A model generated the notes under the pieces. It was not told the origin of the DNA. It did no database searches and saw nothing but the letters and a program-made list of their open reading frames with translations. A stretch of 64,000 bases of DNA from Glycine soja (Eukaryota > Streptophyta > Magnoliopsida > Fabales > Fabaceae). The stretch is taken from positions 6,278,731 to 6,342,730 of the forward strand of contig NC_041008.1 of NCBI RefSeq assembly GCF_004193775.1. The letters are read 5' to 3'. Made by a program: the position numbers and the translations under genes. This document shows, piece after piece, positions 50,352-63,734 of this stretch (the stretch's first letter is position 1; each line of letters begins with the position of its first letter).

Positions 50352-50622
50352 GTAAGCTACTTCTCTTTCAATTCCTTCTTCCTCGTTCGGTTTCTCTTTC
50401 CAATTCCTCTCTGTTAGCAATGGATGCTTTGATCTCGAGCTCTAACTCCCGATAATTGTAGTCACGGATAGCCTTCCTTTTGGCCAAGGTGATTGGTTGG
50501 TTATCTAGATCCTGGGATCATTTTGCAAGCCAATAATCTCATGCAGCTTCAAGGGTGTTTGCTAGACATTTGTTTATTAACATTCAGCAGCACAAGGTTG
50601 AGGTTTACACAAGTCATGTAAT

Positions 50623-52272
50623 ATGGTGCGTTTTCTAAGTTATTTTGCCTATGGTTTGATGCAGAAATTCTTTGGCAAACGATGTAAAAACGATTACTTT
50701 AGAAACCATTCTAAAAGTGCAAGTACCTATCGAGTCCTTGAGTCATTAAGTGGAATGAATGGATCATCGGAGAAGCCAATAAAGTATGTCCTTTGCACTG
50801 TGCTTAGCTCTTGTGCAAAAACGCTGAATTGGCATTTGGGTATACAAATCCATGCATACATGATTCGATCTGGATATGAAGATAATCTGTTCCTTAGTAG
50901 TGCACTTGTTGATTTCTATGCAAAATGCTTTGCTATTCTGGATGCAAGGAAGGTATTTAGTGGCATGAAAATACATGATCAGGTTTCCTGGACTTCACTT
51001 ATTACTGGATTCTCAATAAATAGACAAGGAAGAGATGCCTTCTTGTTGTTCAAAGAGATGTTAGGCACCCAAGTTACACCCAATTGTTTTACTTTTGCTA
51101 GTGTCATTAGTGCCTGTGTGGGGCAAAATGGTGCCCTTGAACATTGTTCAACTCTTCATGCTCATGTCATCAAGCGGGGATATGATACTAACAATTTTGT
51201 AGTCAGCTCATTAATTGATTGTTATGCAAATTGGGGACAAATTGATGACGCTGTATTATTATTTTATGAAACTAGTGAGAAGGATACTGTTGTATACAAT
51301 TCTATGATCTCTGGGTATTCTCAAAATTTGTACAGTGAAGATGCATTGAAACTGTTTGTAGAAATGAGGAAAAAAAATTTGAGTCCTACTGATCATACTT
51401 TATGTACCATTTTAAATGCTTGCAGCAGCCTTGCAGTGCTCCTTCAAGGAAGACAAATGCACTCTCTTGTTATTAAAATGGGTTCAGAAAGGAATGTGTT
51501 TGTTGCCAGTGCTTTGATTGATATGTATTCAAAGGGTGGCAATATTGACGAGGCTCAATGTGTGTTAGATCAGACTTCTAAGAAGAATAATGTTTTGTGG
51601 ACATCCATGATCATGGGTTATGCTCATTGTGGGAGAGGTTCTGAGGCTTTGGAACTTTTTGATTGTCTATTGACCAAGCAAGAGGTTATTCCTGATCATA
51701 TCTGCTTTACGGCTGTCTTAACAGCTTGTAATCATGCAGGATTTCTTGACAAAGGGGTGGAATACTTCAACAAAATGACAACATATTATGGCTTGTCTCC
51801 CGATATAGATCAATATGCTTGCTTGATTGATCTTTATGCTAGAAATGGAAATTTAAGTAAGGCAAGGAATTTGATGGAAGAAATGCCTTACGTTCCTAAC
51901 TATGTAATCTGGAGTTCTTTCTTGAGTTCTTGTAAGATTTATGGAGATGTAAAACTTGGGAGGGAGGCTGCTGATCAACTTATTAAGATGGAACCATGTA
52001 ACGCAGCACCATATTTAACACTAGCACATATCTATGCAAAAGATGGTTTATGGAATGAAGTAGCTGAAGTCCGAAGGCTTATACAACGAAAGAGAATAAG
52101 AAAACCTGCAGGATGGAGTTGGGTAGAGGTAGATAAGAAGTTTCATATATTTGCAGTTGATGATGTAACTCATCAACGATCAAATGAAATCTATGCTGGG
52201 TTGGAAAAGATTTACTCAGGAATCATAGAAGCATCATCTTATGTAGTAGAGGATAGCATAATTCTAGCATAG
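50623..52272 (+). CDS. PLS-class pentatricopeptide repeat protein, E/E+ subclass
   Basis: 549 residues in one exon. An in-frame TGA at 50599 lies upstream and ATG at 50623 is the first start. PPR motifs alternate in the P-L-S pattern: GIQIHAYMIRSGYEDNLFLS, SALVDFYAKC, VSWTSLITGFS, SSLIDCYANWGQIDDA, SALIDMYSKGGNIDEA, WTSMIMGYAHCG. The C-terminal E motif is CKIYGDVKLGREAADQLIK followed by KPAGWSWVEV, and the E+ part is FHIFAVDDVTHQRSNEIYAG. There is no DYW deaminase domain. Such proteins select cytidines for C-to-U editing in chloroplast or mitochondrial transcripts, with a deaminase supplied in trans. The N-terminus (MVRFLSYFAYGLMQKFFGKR) is basic and could be an organelle signal. The RNA target is unknown. 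Confidence 0.9.
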   Translation: MVRFLSYFAYGLMQKFFGKRCKNDYFRNHSKSASTYRVLESLSGMNGSSEKPIKYVLCTVLSSCAKTLNWHLGIQIHAYMIRSGYEDNLFLSSALVDFYAKCFAILDARKVFSGMKIHDQVSWTSLITGFSINRQGRDAFLLFKEMLGTQVTPNCFTFASVISACVGQNGALEHCSTLHAHVIKRGYDTNNFVVSSLIDCYANWGQIDDAVLLFYETSEKDTVVYNSMISGYSQNLYSEDALKLFVEMRKKNLSPTDHTLCTILNACSSLAVLLQGRQMHSLVIKMGSERNVFVASALIDMYSKGGNIDEAQCVLDQTSKKNNVLWTSMIMGYAHCGRGSEALELFDCLLTKQEVIPDHICFTAVLTACNHAGFLDKGVEYFNKMTTYYGLSPDIDQYACLIDLYARNGNLSKARNLMEEMPYVPNYVIWSSFLSSCKIYGDVKLGREAADQLIKMEPCNAAPYLTLAHIYAKDGLWNEVAEVRRLIQRKRIRKPAGWSWVEVDKKFHIFAVDDVTHQRSNEIYAGLEKIYSGIIEASSYVVEDSIILA

Positions 52273-55200
52273 ATCTACTTGCTTCCCTTAGAGTGCATAT
52301 CTATAACTTAGCACTTGATGCTTATCTATTGGGTTACCTTTTTACTGTTGATTTAACAGTGCATGTGTCATTTTACCCTTTTTGTCAACGTGTTTCATCT
52401 TATGTCTTATTAAATTTATCACTTCAAGCGCCTCCTTTGGCTGAAAGTGACAGTGTCCAGAAGCCAGTGCTGTTTGAGCACAAGGTTAAGAAAAGGAGTG
52501 TGTTTGCTCTTGGACTTCTTGCTGTCATGATAATTTCTCTTTTCTCTTCTCACACTTGGTCAGATTGATCCAACCATGCTTCTTTATATGGCTATATATA
52601 AATTTGAATTTTTCTTAAAAAAATGAATACATTTTACCTACATTGCCTTTCGAAAGCATGTTTTCTTTTAATGTTCTGTTGTGTTCTGCATTACCATTCC
52701 TCTCTCCTTCTTTTTGATACATGTAGATGCACGATACTGATGGTGAGATTTAAAATGAATTAACTCATTTTCCTTATGCATTTGATGCTAACCGGGTAAG
52801 TATGGTAAGAATTAATGGAAAATGTTGATGATAGAAAGTGTGGTTAGAACATAGAAGCCATATTGTGAATCTCATGGATTAGGTAGTCCTCTATTCTTTT
52901 TCACTATTCGATTTATAGAACATAGCGATCTGTACAACAATGAAATCTTTACTTTTCCATGTTTCTTTTAGTGATTGATAAACTTTACGCATTTCTTTTG
53001 AGTCATTGTCAAACTTTCTTTGATCTGTACTGAATTTCGTCTAGGATTTATGTGTTGTATATGCTATAGTTGATAGGTGATTGAAGGAATGTTTGTCGGT
53101 CTAACTACTCAGATTCAGTGTAAGTTGTTGTACTGTCATCACATCAATTTAAATATAACTTATTTCATTTGAGTTATTAGAACTTCGATTTTGTTGTTTA
53201 TGAATTGTGATTTTGATTTGCATGTTTTGGACATGTAGACTTTCTTTTATCGTAAGGAGTTCTTTCAATGTCTTTAAGTAGGTCCTGAGTCGGCTTTATG
53301 TAGATTCATTCACTGATTTATAGTCCAAAAACTTTTAAGATGCCAAAACACCTTGACAGTGTGTTGAATTTTGAATGTTGGAGCCAAAATGTCTTCACAA
53401 CATGGCTTTGAGTATCCATCTCTATTAAAGGCTTAGTTGTGTTGTTTATCTTTATGTCTGTGTTCAGGTTTTTGTTTTAATTATGGATGGTGTATGAAGT
53501 GAATTCTTATCCACAAGCTAAATTGATCAAGGATAGTGACAAGGTTTATGGCCTTTTTGGTCTTTTGTCTTCCAATGATTCACATTTGGCTTATATCTTT
53601 TGACTTGTGTGTGCATGTATGTGACTAACTGACTATGTTCTTTGATGATGAGAGTAGATTCAAATGATGGTCTTTAGTGGCCTGTGATAGGAACGTATTA
53701 TGATCATATACATGGATATTTTCCTTTTCTTGATATATTGAAGTTGTTTGGTTATTTTTGAGATTCTCTGTGACCTTCATGTTCAAGTAACCATGATCTT
53801 GGTTTCTGGAATAAATGTTCTGCACAGTTAGTTCTCACATATTGTTAATGTTTCTTTTGGTCATATTTCATCAAAAGTTGTAGAATATTTAGATACCGAT
53901 CTATTTGTTCTGCTTCCCAAAATCTAATTGCTCTTCCGCAGTTCCCCTTATTGGGTTAACTCGCAGCTTTTCTATCTATGTTAAATCCTTTATCTGTAGC
54001 TTATAAATTTTACATTATATCTCTGTTTCATGCTACATTACTTCAAAAGCAAAGCCTTTCATCCTACTTATCTTTACTGCCTTGGTGAAATCTGAATGCA
54101 AAATGTATTGCTTTATATCACTTGAATATTTACTTTTTTGGTTCAGATCTGTTACCTCATGACCTACTTTGTTTGAGTATATTGTATACCATCTAACATG
54201 TAGATTTTCATGATCTACACCATATAGTAGTAGGTGTACAATTGATTTTGTCAACTTGAGATCTACATCACCCCAAATCTCAATATTTTCTTAGTTTGCC
54301 ATTTTTGCAGGAAAGTGCTTAACTACCGAATCCTATCTTTAACGCGCATGGTATTTGTTAGTGGTAATTGGCATCCCTTGGCAGGAGAGCTCGAATATTA
54401 ATGTGATTCTTATTTTTTTAATTTTGAAGGATAACAAGGTTGTAAAGAAGTTACTGGAGCTATTATGATAGGTTGGTCGTTGCCATAAGGCACTGTTCGA
54501 ACTAGCTAAAGAATATGTCAATTCCCTTCATCATGATTGATAACATTTGTAAACATTTTTTTAATACAGTTGTAAGCTTCTGAATAGATAGTGATCATTT
54601 GCTCTTTATGCCCAAGGACGAGTTGCTTAAAATTATATCGGTCATCAACTTGATAATGGGAATCTATAGTTTGGTTAGGATAATAATTTTCTTTTTTAGA
54701 AAATTGCATCAGATAAATGTTGATTGAGTCAATGCTATCAAGGGATGTACAGGAATAGTTTGGTATGCACAGTACTATCTAAACAATGCAGACATCCGAG
54801 AACTGATTATAACATGATTTATTAAAACTTATATTTAAACTTAGATTTTTAGTCCATAAAATAAAGCTTTCTATATCCTCGGATTTCTTGCTCTTATTCA
54901 CAACCTTATATCTATTCTGTATTGTAATTATTCATTTACCCCTATTTATTAAAGATTGTTTTCTAAAATTATATATTTCTTAAAATTGCTCATTTCTTTT
55001 AACACTAAGTACTCAAAATGCACAATTTATATCCCTTTATTTAACTTCTTTTATCATGTGGCAAACAAATTGTCATTCGTCATTCTATAGATTTTTCACG
55101 TTTTCCGTTTTCTGTTATGTGCTATTATATACCTTGTAAAATTCAACAACTTTTAAATCTTATTTATTCATGGAATAATAAGTAAAAATTTAATGTAAAT

Positions 55201-57766
55201 TATTTCATTAGTTGCAATTTGAATAGTAGTTTTTCATTTTGTAATGCTAATATTTTTTTACACAATAGTGTTTTTTTTTTCATAAGGGGATATTATAACT
55301 ATAGATTCATGATATAAGAAAGAGGTTCATTACAAAATTTGTTCTGTCTTATTTTAGCAAGAATAACGTAAATAAATTATATGCAAGATTTTCAAGCATA
55401 AAAATAATTTTAAAAATATAATATCATATTTTCTAAGAAAATAATATGAACAAAAAAATACATACACTTAAAAGAGAGACTATTGCACGACAGAAAGAAA
55501 AAGATGAATTCAAAAAATAGAATTCATTCCATAGATATAAAGAAAAAAAAATGTGTAAAGACTTGCAGAATTACCACATATTTTAGGCATCAACCATTGA
55601 TATTTTTATTTAACTTGGATCGAATACTTTTGAATTTTCAGTGTATTACTTTTTTATATAGTTTTTATGATTTTTAATATGTATAAGTAATTTTATACAT
55701 TTATAATTATTTTGGGAAGAAATAAAAAGTTAAAAATTTACTCAATAAAACCTAATGGTTAACTTCTCCTAAACCTTCAAATTTGCCAACTTATTTTCAA
55801 GTATAGGACCTCTAAAATTTTACTCGGCAAACAACAGTCCATAAATAATCCAAAACAACAAGAGATTAACCAAACAATTTATCTACATATATGTTAGTGA
55901 GTGTCCATAATCAGTTTCCAAAAATCATCACTCATTCAGCCCTAAAATTTGCTACAAAAATTTCTTGCGGTTTACAAGATATTTCTTTCACGAAGCCAAA
56001 CTCATACTCAACAGCTGCAACTTAATTCATACAATAATTTTTTTTTAAGAGTATACCACTTTAATAATTTTAAAAGCAACCTACCCATTTTAGTGAAAAA
56101 GACCTGTTTTGGAAAATTGTATATGCAGTATGAAGGGTTGGAAAGAAAAAGAAAAGAGAAATAGATCAGTTTTTGGGAATAACATTAATTGCCAGAGCCA
56201 TTGCATACACATAAAGTTCCTTCTATGTGCTTGATTATTTACGTGAGACAATGACCTACACAACTTTATTAGTTTCTGTCATTTTCTTTGGCGTAGCTTT
56301 GTTCTTTCATTTTTAAGTTTTACCAACTTTAATTAAATAGTTCCCAACATTTTTCCATTCAAATCAAATCCTGGTGCCGTTTCTGACCCACTTAGATTTC
56401 ATACGTGTATAAACCATGAGTTGGTATTGTAGTGCGTTCAAACTTGCCGTTACTGATATTTATTCTTTAACTTAAAAAGTATTTTTATTAATATTTTCTT
56501 CATTTTAACTAAATTTAAAAATATCAAATTAATGTTAAACTATTTTTACTCATATATATGTTAAAATTTGATTAATTTTCGGTTCTTTACTTCAGTCATT
56601 GGAATTTGGACCCGTCCCTACATAATTGTATAAGTATACTTATACTTAGTTTTATTTATCTATTATTCATCCATATCATATTTAATTCTAATGACACGTT
56701 TTTCTAAAAAGGACAAAACAATATGTTTTTTATGGAACTCATGGAAGACTAAACAATATTTTTTTATTTTTATCTATATTTATATTTTAAAGCATAATAA
56801 TCAGATTATTATTTGTAATGTTTTTCACAGTGTGTCACAGTTCACAGTATCGCGAATCTGTTGAGTCTTCGAAGCCTGTCGTTTACAAGTCAACTCCAAG
56901 ACTTGTTATTATTGTATTTAACAAAATAATAAAAAGAAAAAGAAAGTAACACTAATATTATTTTTTGAAAAAGAAAGTAACTTCAATATGATTCTGATTA
57001 TATATTATAAACCTAGTTTATAATTCCTATTACATTAATTAGGAATTACAATAGAAAAATGTATTTTAATGTGGTTACCTTAGGTTTAAGTTTGAAAATC
57101 ACTTCAAACAAATATTAATCCTCATTTGAAATTTCTAGACCTCGTAATTATTTTGAACAATGTCTACAATAAAATCAAAATCAAAATTGAAAGATAAAGT
57201 AAAGGAAAAACCATCACAAGATCTTAGATTCATCAAATAAATTATTTATAATAATATATAATTTTTTAATAAAATAAAAAATTGAATGTTATGGAATCAT
57301 CGCTATACTGAAATCAATAGGTGTAATCTTATTGTTTTAATTACTTTACTTGTATATAAGAATAATTACATTAAATAAATAGGTATGACATTATTATTTT
57401 ATTTCTAAAAAAACTCATTATTTTAATTACTTTACTTACGTATAATAATTACATTAATTTTATTAACAATGTACTTTAAAATAATTTAATTATCATAGTT
57501 GAAAATAGTCTTGATTACTTATATATATATATGACAGTTAGCTTATTAGGTATTATTATCTTAATTAATATAATTATATGTTTTTGTAAATAAAAAAATT
57601 CAGCTGTACTTAATATATTATTATTATTTGCTTTAATTCAATTAGACTTACTAATACTAACGCCATTATTCATTCATTCATTCATCGTGACTCGCCTGCG
57701 TCTTCATGGTCTGAGAACAACCTCAATTCCACCAAAACACAAAAACAAAAAAAGACAAAAAAAATA
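52273..57766. other. Intergenic DNA, possibly with a long spliced 3' untranslated region
   Basis: A plus-strand frame at 52293-52568 has a coding-like end with a membrane segment but no known homologue to me. Splice acceptor-like sites occur near 52727 (TACATGTAG) and 54311 (TTTTTGCAG), so the PPR transcript may run on. From 54.8 kb the DNA is very AT-rich with no gene. A (CATT)n tract at about 57668-57684 lies just upstream of the next gene. Confidence 0.4.
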
Positions 57767-60700
57767 ATGTCTTTGAATTCGATTCCGTGGTGTCATCTCA
57801 AGCCGATTCTTCTCAGTGCGCTGTTACTTTTTTGTTGTTCTCTTGACCTCTGCTCTGCAAACGATGAATTTGGAGTGGGAACCACTGATGTCTTTGATGA
57901 TGTCCTAACTCTTTCCGGCTTCAGCTACCCTCAGACTACCCTTAGACCCTATGATTTGCTCTACATCAGAGGTTGGTCACCTGTTTCTCTATATGCTTCG
58001 ATTTTTCTGCTTTCGTTGTTCATGAAGCATTTCACTGTGTTGTGTTTAATGGGTTGGAGTTTAATTTTGAAGGTTATAGATGAATTAGCATGGTAGCACT
58101 TTCTCTTCTCTCTCTCTGTTTTTTTTTTTTTTGAATTTTTTGTTGTTCTTGATTGATTGAGTCAATTATCCATGGTCATGGTGATTGGTCTTCAAATTGT
58201 TATTGGTTTGATGAATCTCAGGTGATTGTTCTGATTATGTATGCAATTGTTCAGAATTAAACTCTACCGTGGGAAACTTAGGGAGGGGAGTTGAACAATT
58301 TAATGAGGTTGATCTTATGAGTGTTATGTGTTGCAGAGACAGATAAACTGCTCTATTGATAGTGCCTTATTATGTGGATACAATTGTGTGATATGACACT
58401 AAGAACCATGGCTTGAACGATAGGATGCTATCTTGTGATTGTGGGGCTGTCATTTGTTCTTTAATCTGTGATGCATTGAATTTTGTTTTGATGAAGTTGC
58501 TACAGTTTTGTCTGAAATTGTGGTTGTTGACTCGTGAGTTTTGTTTGCTGTCTTATTACATGTCTCTTTCTTTCCCTGACAGTGCTTGATTATTCATATG
58601 CACATTGTTTCCTGTGTGTTGTGATTGATTTACACCATTGGCACTTCTTATAATGTTGCATTTATGTCTAACTTTCATGCACTGAATCCCCCTGCATGAG
58701 CAAGAAATGGGTTCTAATAAGATTTTTCAGTTTTTTTTTTTTATGAATAAAAATAATAGTCACTGTCAAACTTATGGATGTTCTTACTTGTATCTTGATG
58801 TTTTCTCTTGTTACAGTTGATATACCACCATGGTTTTCTGCAGTTTCCATATCATTGAACTCAGATGTAGACCTTGTAAGTAATATCTATATTTCTCTCT
58901 AGATAGGAGCACTTTAGAATACTAGCATCTCTATTGATGTCTTTTGACTGGGAAAATGGTTTGTTCATTTGGATTAAATTTATTCCATTTGCCTCTATTT
59001 TGATATTGTTTTTGTTTTATAATGCCTCATAGTGCACAAGGCAATAATGCAGTTCTCTGATAAAAATCCTATATTGCTTATTATATGTCATTTTAATTTT
59101 CTCTCTATTTATTTATTTGTTTATTCAAATTATTTTTAGGAAAATTTTTAAGCATTTACTTATTAAAATTATTACTTATCTATTTAAATTGCTTGATTCT
59201 TGGTTTTGTTACAGAAATTTTTTATGGGGAACCTGTTTTCTGATTATCATATTTCTGTTTAATCAACTTTTACTTATTTTCCTCCGGTTCATAATTACAT
59301 TGTTTTTAGGATGTTTCAAGAGTTGAAAGGGTGCCAAAAAGCTCACTGCCACTGATATGCTTTAGAGATGGCAGCCCTCCTCTGCCAGATGCTTTAAACA
59401 CTTCTCTGAAGGATTCAGCTGTCAAAGGTAGAAGCCCTGCCTAAATATATTCAACTCTAGTTAACAAAATTAATAAACTTAATATTTGAGCACATAAGTT
59501 CTATTTTGAACTTCATTCTAAGATATTTAATATTTATAATTATAGACTTGTTTTAAAAAATTTATTCATCAACAAGATAGAAACATGGGAGCCCCAGTAA
59601 ATTCCCACCATTCATTAAACAAGAATCATAGTTTCTATAGAATATTCTTCATTTGATTCATTAGTATTTCCCTCTTGTAATTTTACATACCCTACAATGA
59701 TGGTTTCTTTTGGCTATAGTGTAATGAATGAAAACTGAACTGATGGATGTGTAATGTTTTCTTCATTTCTTAGTGTTTCCCTTCATTTTGAAGCACCACG
59801 ATAGCATTTGTTCCTTCTTCCTCTTGTTTCCTGTGTCCTTCTCAATGAAGGAAAAAGACTACAATGTTTTTTTTTAAACTGTCTTGTGTAGTGCCACTAT
59901 AATTACTTTTCGTTCCCCCTTTTTCTTTAGGAATAAATGGTCTTGATGTTGAGCAGTGCTTTCCTATGGAGAAAAATATCACTATGAAATTGACAAATGA
60001 ACAGGTATTGTTATAAGCTTCTTTTTCTTTTTTTACTTTTGCCAATATCTTTATTGGCTTTTAGGTATTGTATCTTTAAGCTCAGTGTCTCATTTCCTTT
60101 TGAGATCTATAATGGCATAGCTATATCTGCCTTAGTATTAAAATTCCTTCATTAATAATGGGGAAGGGTTAGTTCACAAATGATTTTGCTTATTGTCCTC
60201 TTATAATATCATAGACAATGAACATGTGAATTATTGTTCAGATATCTCCAGGTGCTTGGTACATTGGTCTTTTCAATGGCATTGGAGCTTCAAGAACACA
60301 ATCAAAGATGGTATGGTTTATTACCCAAATATTACTTTTATCACAAAGATTGTACACAGCTTCATACTGATTTCTGCCTTTATTTTTGCATCCTGTCTCC
60401 AAACAAAATAATCCTTAACTTATTTCCATTTTGCTCAATTCTATCTTAGCAAAGTTCTTGATGCAATAGCTACACATGGATGATTAACAGTTACTTCTCT
60501 ACCTTTACAGATTATTCGAGGTTCAGCATACTCCTTCAGTGCCAATATAAGTGTGGAAGCATGCTCGAATTCAATGATGAGGGGGGAGTTATGTAACAGT
60601 ACAGTCTATCCACTTTCATGCACAGCATCTGATGTCTATAATTCTATGAAGGCTACAGTGAAGAAGCCAATGATGGAAAATGCAATGACCTGCAAAAGTA

Positions 60701-63544
60701 ACTTAGAAATGTTTTGTTCTCAGGAAGGCGTACCAGAATTTTACTCCTTGGATATAACAAATATGGCAGAAGAATTGACCATTATGGCAGCAAATGTTAC
60801 ATTCAATACTACAGCTTTAAATAACACTTTTAGTGCAAATGATGTTAGTTTAATGTGTTTTGCTCGCCATGGTGCAATTCCTTCAGAAACTTTGCATGAT
60901 TATTCTGGGGATTTAAATAAAGCCCCTCTGGTTATCCGTTATCCACTGATTGGTCGTTTGTACATTAGTATATTACCAGTTAATGTTACAAAAATGTTGG
61001 GAGGGACACAGGGTGGCAATTTAAAAGTTTGCTATTCAATGGAATCACAAGTGCTTCAGTGTCCACTTGGAAAAGCTGGATCAAATTGCACAATGGACAG
61101 CTACACACTTCAGGTAGTATTGATTGCTAGATGTTTCTCTATATATACTTTTTGTGCTGGTGTTTTTTTTTTTTTTTACAAAGGTTCACTCTAAATTATG
61201 CTATTGTGATATTTATTGGACAACAAAACTTGTGCTTTGGGTTATAACTTAGAATGGGGATACAATCACATGCAGTCATATCTTGATGGCTAAGAAAAAC
61301 ATTAGATAACATCTGATCTGTACAGTTCAGAGTCCATCAAGATGTTTATAATTTGCAGAAATAGGAATGTGCCTATTCTTGGTGAGTGCAGGCATTAGCA
61401 TATAAGTGGTGCTTATCTCTTGGGAGGTCTACTTGATTTCTTTCCTAGGATAAACTGAATTTGTTTTTCAAGACTGAACTATTTTATGTGCAATGCTAAA
61501 ATATATGGATTGAAGAACCTGTTCAACATATTAAATTTCCTTGTATAGAAATTATATATTGGAGTTTTTCACTAAACACTATCCAATAGGAATTTTGAAG
61601 CATTTCCCAGAAATTCAAGTTTAACGGCACCTGTGGTAGAATCAGTTCTATATCTTGTTGCTTAAAGATATTTCCTCACAGGAATAAGTTACTGACAAGA
61701 TAAGAATGGTTGTCTGCAGACAGTTCTAAGGAGAGGTGCAACCCCCTTTGAATCATATTTTTTACCTGTGGCTGTTGGTGAAGGAGCATCTTCTGCCAAT
61801 TTTCCTCTTGAGCCACTTTTAAACAAGTCATCAAATGTGGGAGAAAGTGGTGACATTTGGACTTATTTTACTTTGGATATTCCCCGTGGTGCAGCTGGAC
61901 GGAATATTCACATACGGCTATCTGCAGATGTGAAGATCAGTTATGAAGTCTATGCTAGATTTGGTGGATTGCCTTCTCTTCATAGCTGGGACTATTATTA
62001 TGCTAACAGGACAAGGAAGAGTGATCAATCCGTGTTTTTCATGCTATATGATTCAAGTGATGACGAAATTGACTTTTACATTATTTATGCTAGAGAAGGA
62101 ACTTGGGGTATAGGTCTAAGACATCTTTATATTGGCAGTGATTCTTTGAAAGCACAAACTGTCATGTCTATTTCACTTGAAGGATGCCCAAAACAATGCT
62201 CCTCTCATGGAGACTGTAAATATTCTTTTGATGCCAGTGGATTAACATCATACAGGTTTATGTTAAACCCTTTTCTTATTGTTAATTCATTAGTTCTGGT
62301 TAAATTTCATTTGTTTGTTTTAAATTAGTAGATAAGAACCATATGAATCTTTGGTATTGACTGAGCCATTTTTGTAAAATAGTCAGATACTAAGTTACAG
62401 ACTTTCCAGATTGCTTGATTTGTATTTGTGGCACAACTTCCTAATGAAATTTACTGTTTTTAATGTTTACTTTTTGGACTCAGCTTCTGCTCTTGTGATC
62501 GAAACCATGGTGGCTTTGACTGTAGCATTGAAATTGTATCACATAAAGGTACTTGTTAATTTTAGAATTGATAATTTGTTGTTTCTGTTACATGTTTCAT
62601 AGTTCAACTCTTGTTATATTATCTACAAGATACATCCCCCCTCTTGTTGTTATCTGATTTCCTGGGTAGTGGGTACTATTTTACTCAGAAATAGTTCTAT
62701 TCTAAGTGTCACCATTCAGCAGAGACCCCAAACTAAATGGTTTTGATATATGTTCTGGTCAACTATCTTTAGTTTTTTTTTTCCATTTTATGATGTTATT
62801 TATAATGATTTGTTGCAACCAATATTAATGTATGGATTTTTTGCTAACTATCTACTGAAAAAAGAAGGTAAACATAGTGAGTTTGAGTTGAGTTTAGTTT
62901 GGCAACTTTAATCTAAATATAAAATGATAAAAACAAAGTATGCTTTACTCCTGTTTTTCTTTACGGTTTGTTAAATATATGGATATGGATTTTCTGTTTT
63001 GTTTATCCTAAGTTTTGTTCTTTAATCTGGTTGTTGAAAATTTGCTGTAGGGCATATACTACAATCAATTTTTCTCATTGGATCAAATGCTGCAGCCATA
63101 CTTCCTGCCTATTGGTCCCTTCGGCAGAAGGTAATTCTTGTTGTCTTTCCTTTTGTTATCTATTTATTATCCCAATTATTTGAGTGTATTGTGATTTATC
63201 TGCCCGCATACAGAAATTGATGGAACTATTTAAAATTATATATTAACTTGAATGTTGAGGATAAATAATTCTAGATATTTAAGTTAACACAACAAGGAGA
63301 CAAAAGATTTGGATTCTCAAGAAGTAGTTATATGCTTGATTAGAGAATATTGCATCTAAATCTAATTTTTTAACAAAATAAATTGACTTTGTTAAATAGA
63401 TTTTGTGTTGAAATGGAACTTGTGATTTCCTATTTGCAGGCATTTGCAGAATGGATTTTGTTCACATCCAGTGGCATTGCTAGTGGGCTATATCATGCAT
63501 GTGACGTTGGCACCTGGTGTGCATTGAACTTTAATGTTTTACAG
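57767..63544 (+). CDS. TMEM8/PGAP6-like membrane protein with EGF-like domain, 3' end outside window
   Basis: Exons seen: 57767-57971, 58817-58875, 59310-59427, 59931-60004, 60242-60310, 60511-61113, 61720-62255, 62484-62548, 63051-63130, 63440-63544; all phases close and give 638 residues so far. A signal peptide spans about residues 1-31 (hydrophobic LLSALLLFCCSLDLCSA). A long lumenal or extracellular part carries many N-glycosylation sequons (NIT, NST, NVT, NTT, NCT). An EGF-like module follows at about residues 532-570, with CPKQCSSHGDC and CSCDRNHGGFDC. Then come membrane helices: SIFLIGSNAAAILPAYWSL, and the SSGIASGLYHACD segment with Ser, His and Asp typical of the DUF3522/CREST superfamily. 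Animal PGAP6 is a GPI-specific phospholipase A2; whether the plant protein has that activity is unknown. The remaining helices lie beyond 64000. Confidence 0.88.
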
Positions 63545-63734
63545 GTTACTGCTCTCTTCCTTTAGTGGTCTCTCTTACTTGAATAGCTGTGACAAGCTTC
63601 AACATTGTTCTGTGACCTGAGTTCCAAATAAGATTCTCATTCTTAACAGGATTATTTTATGCTGTGAATTACTCCCAGGACTTGGGTGTCAATGATAGTA
63701 GCATGTATAAACACTCGGATGAAAAGCTAAAATC

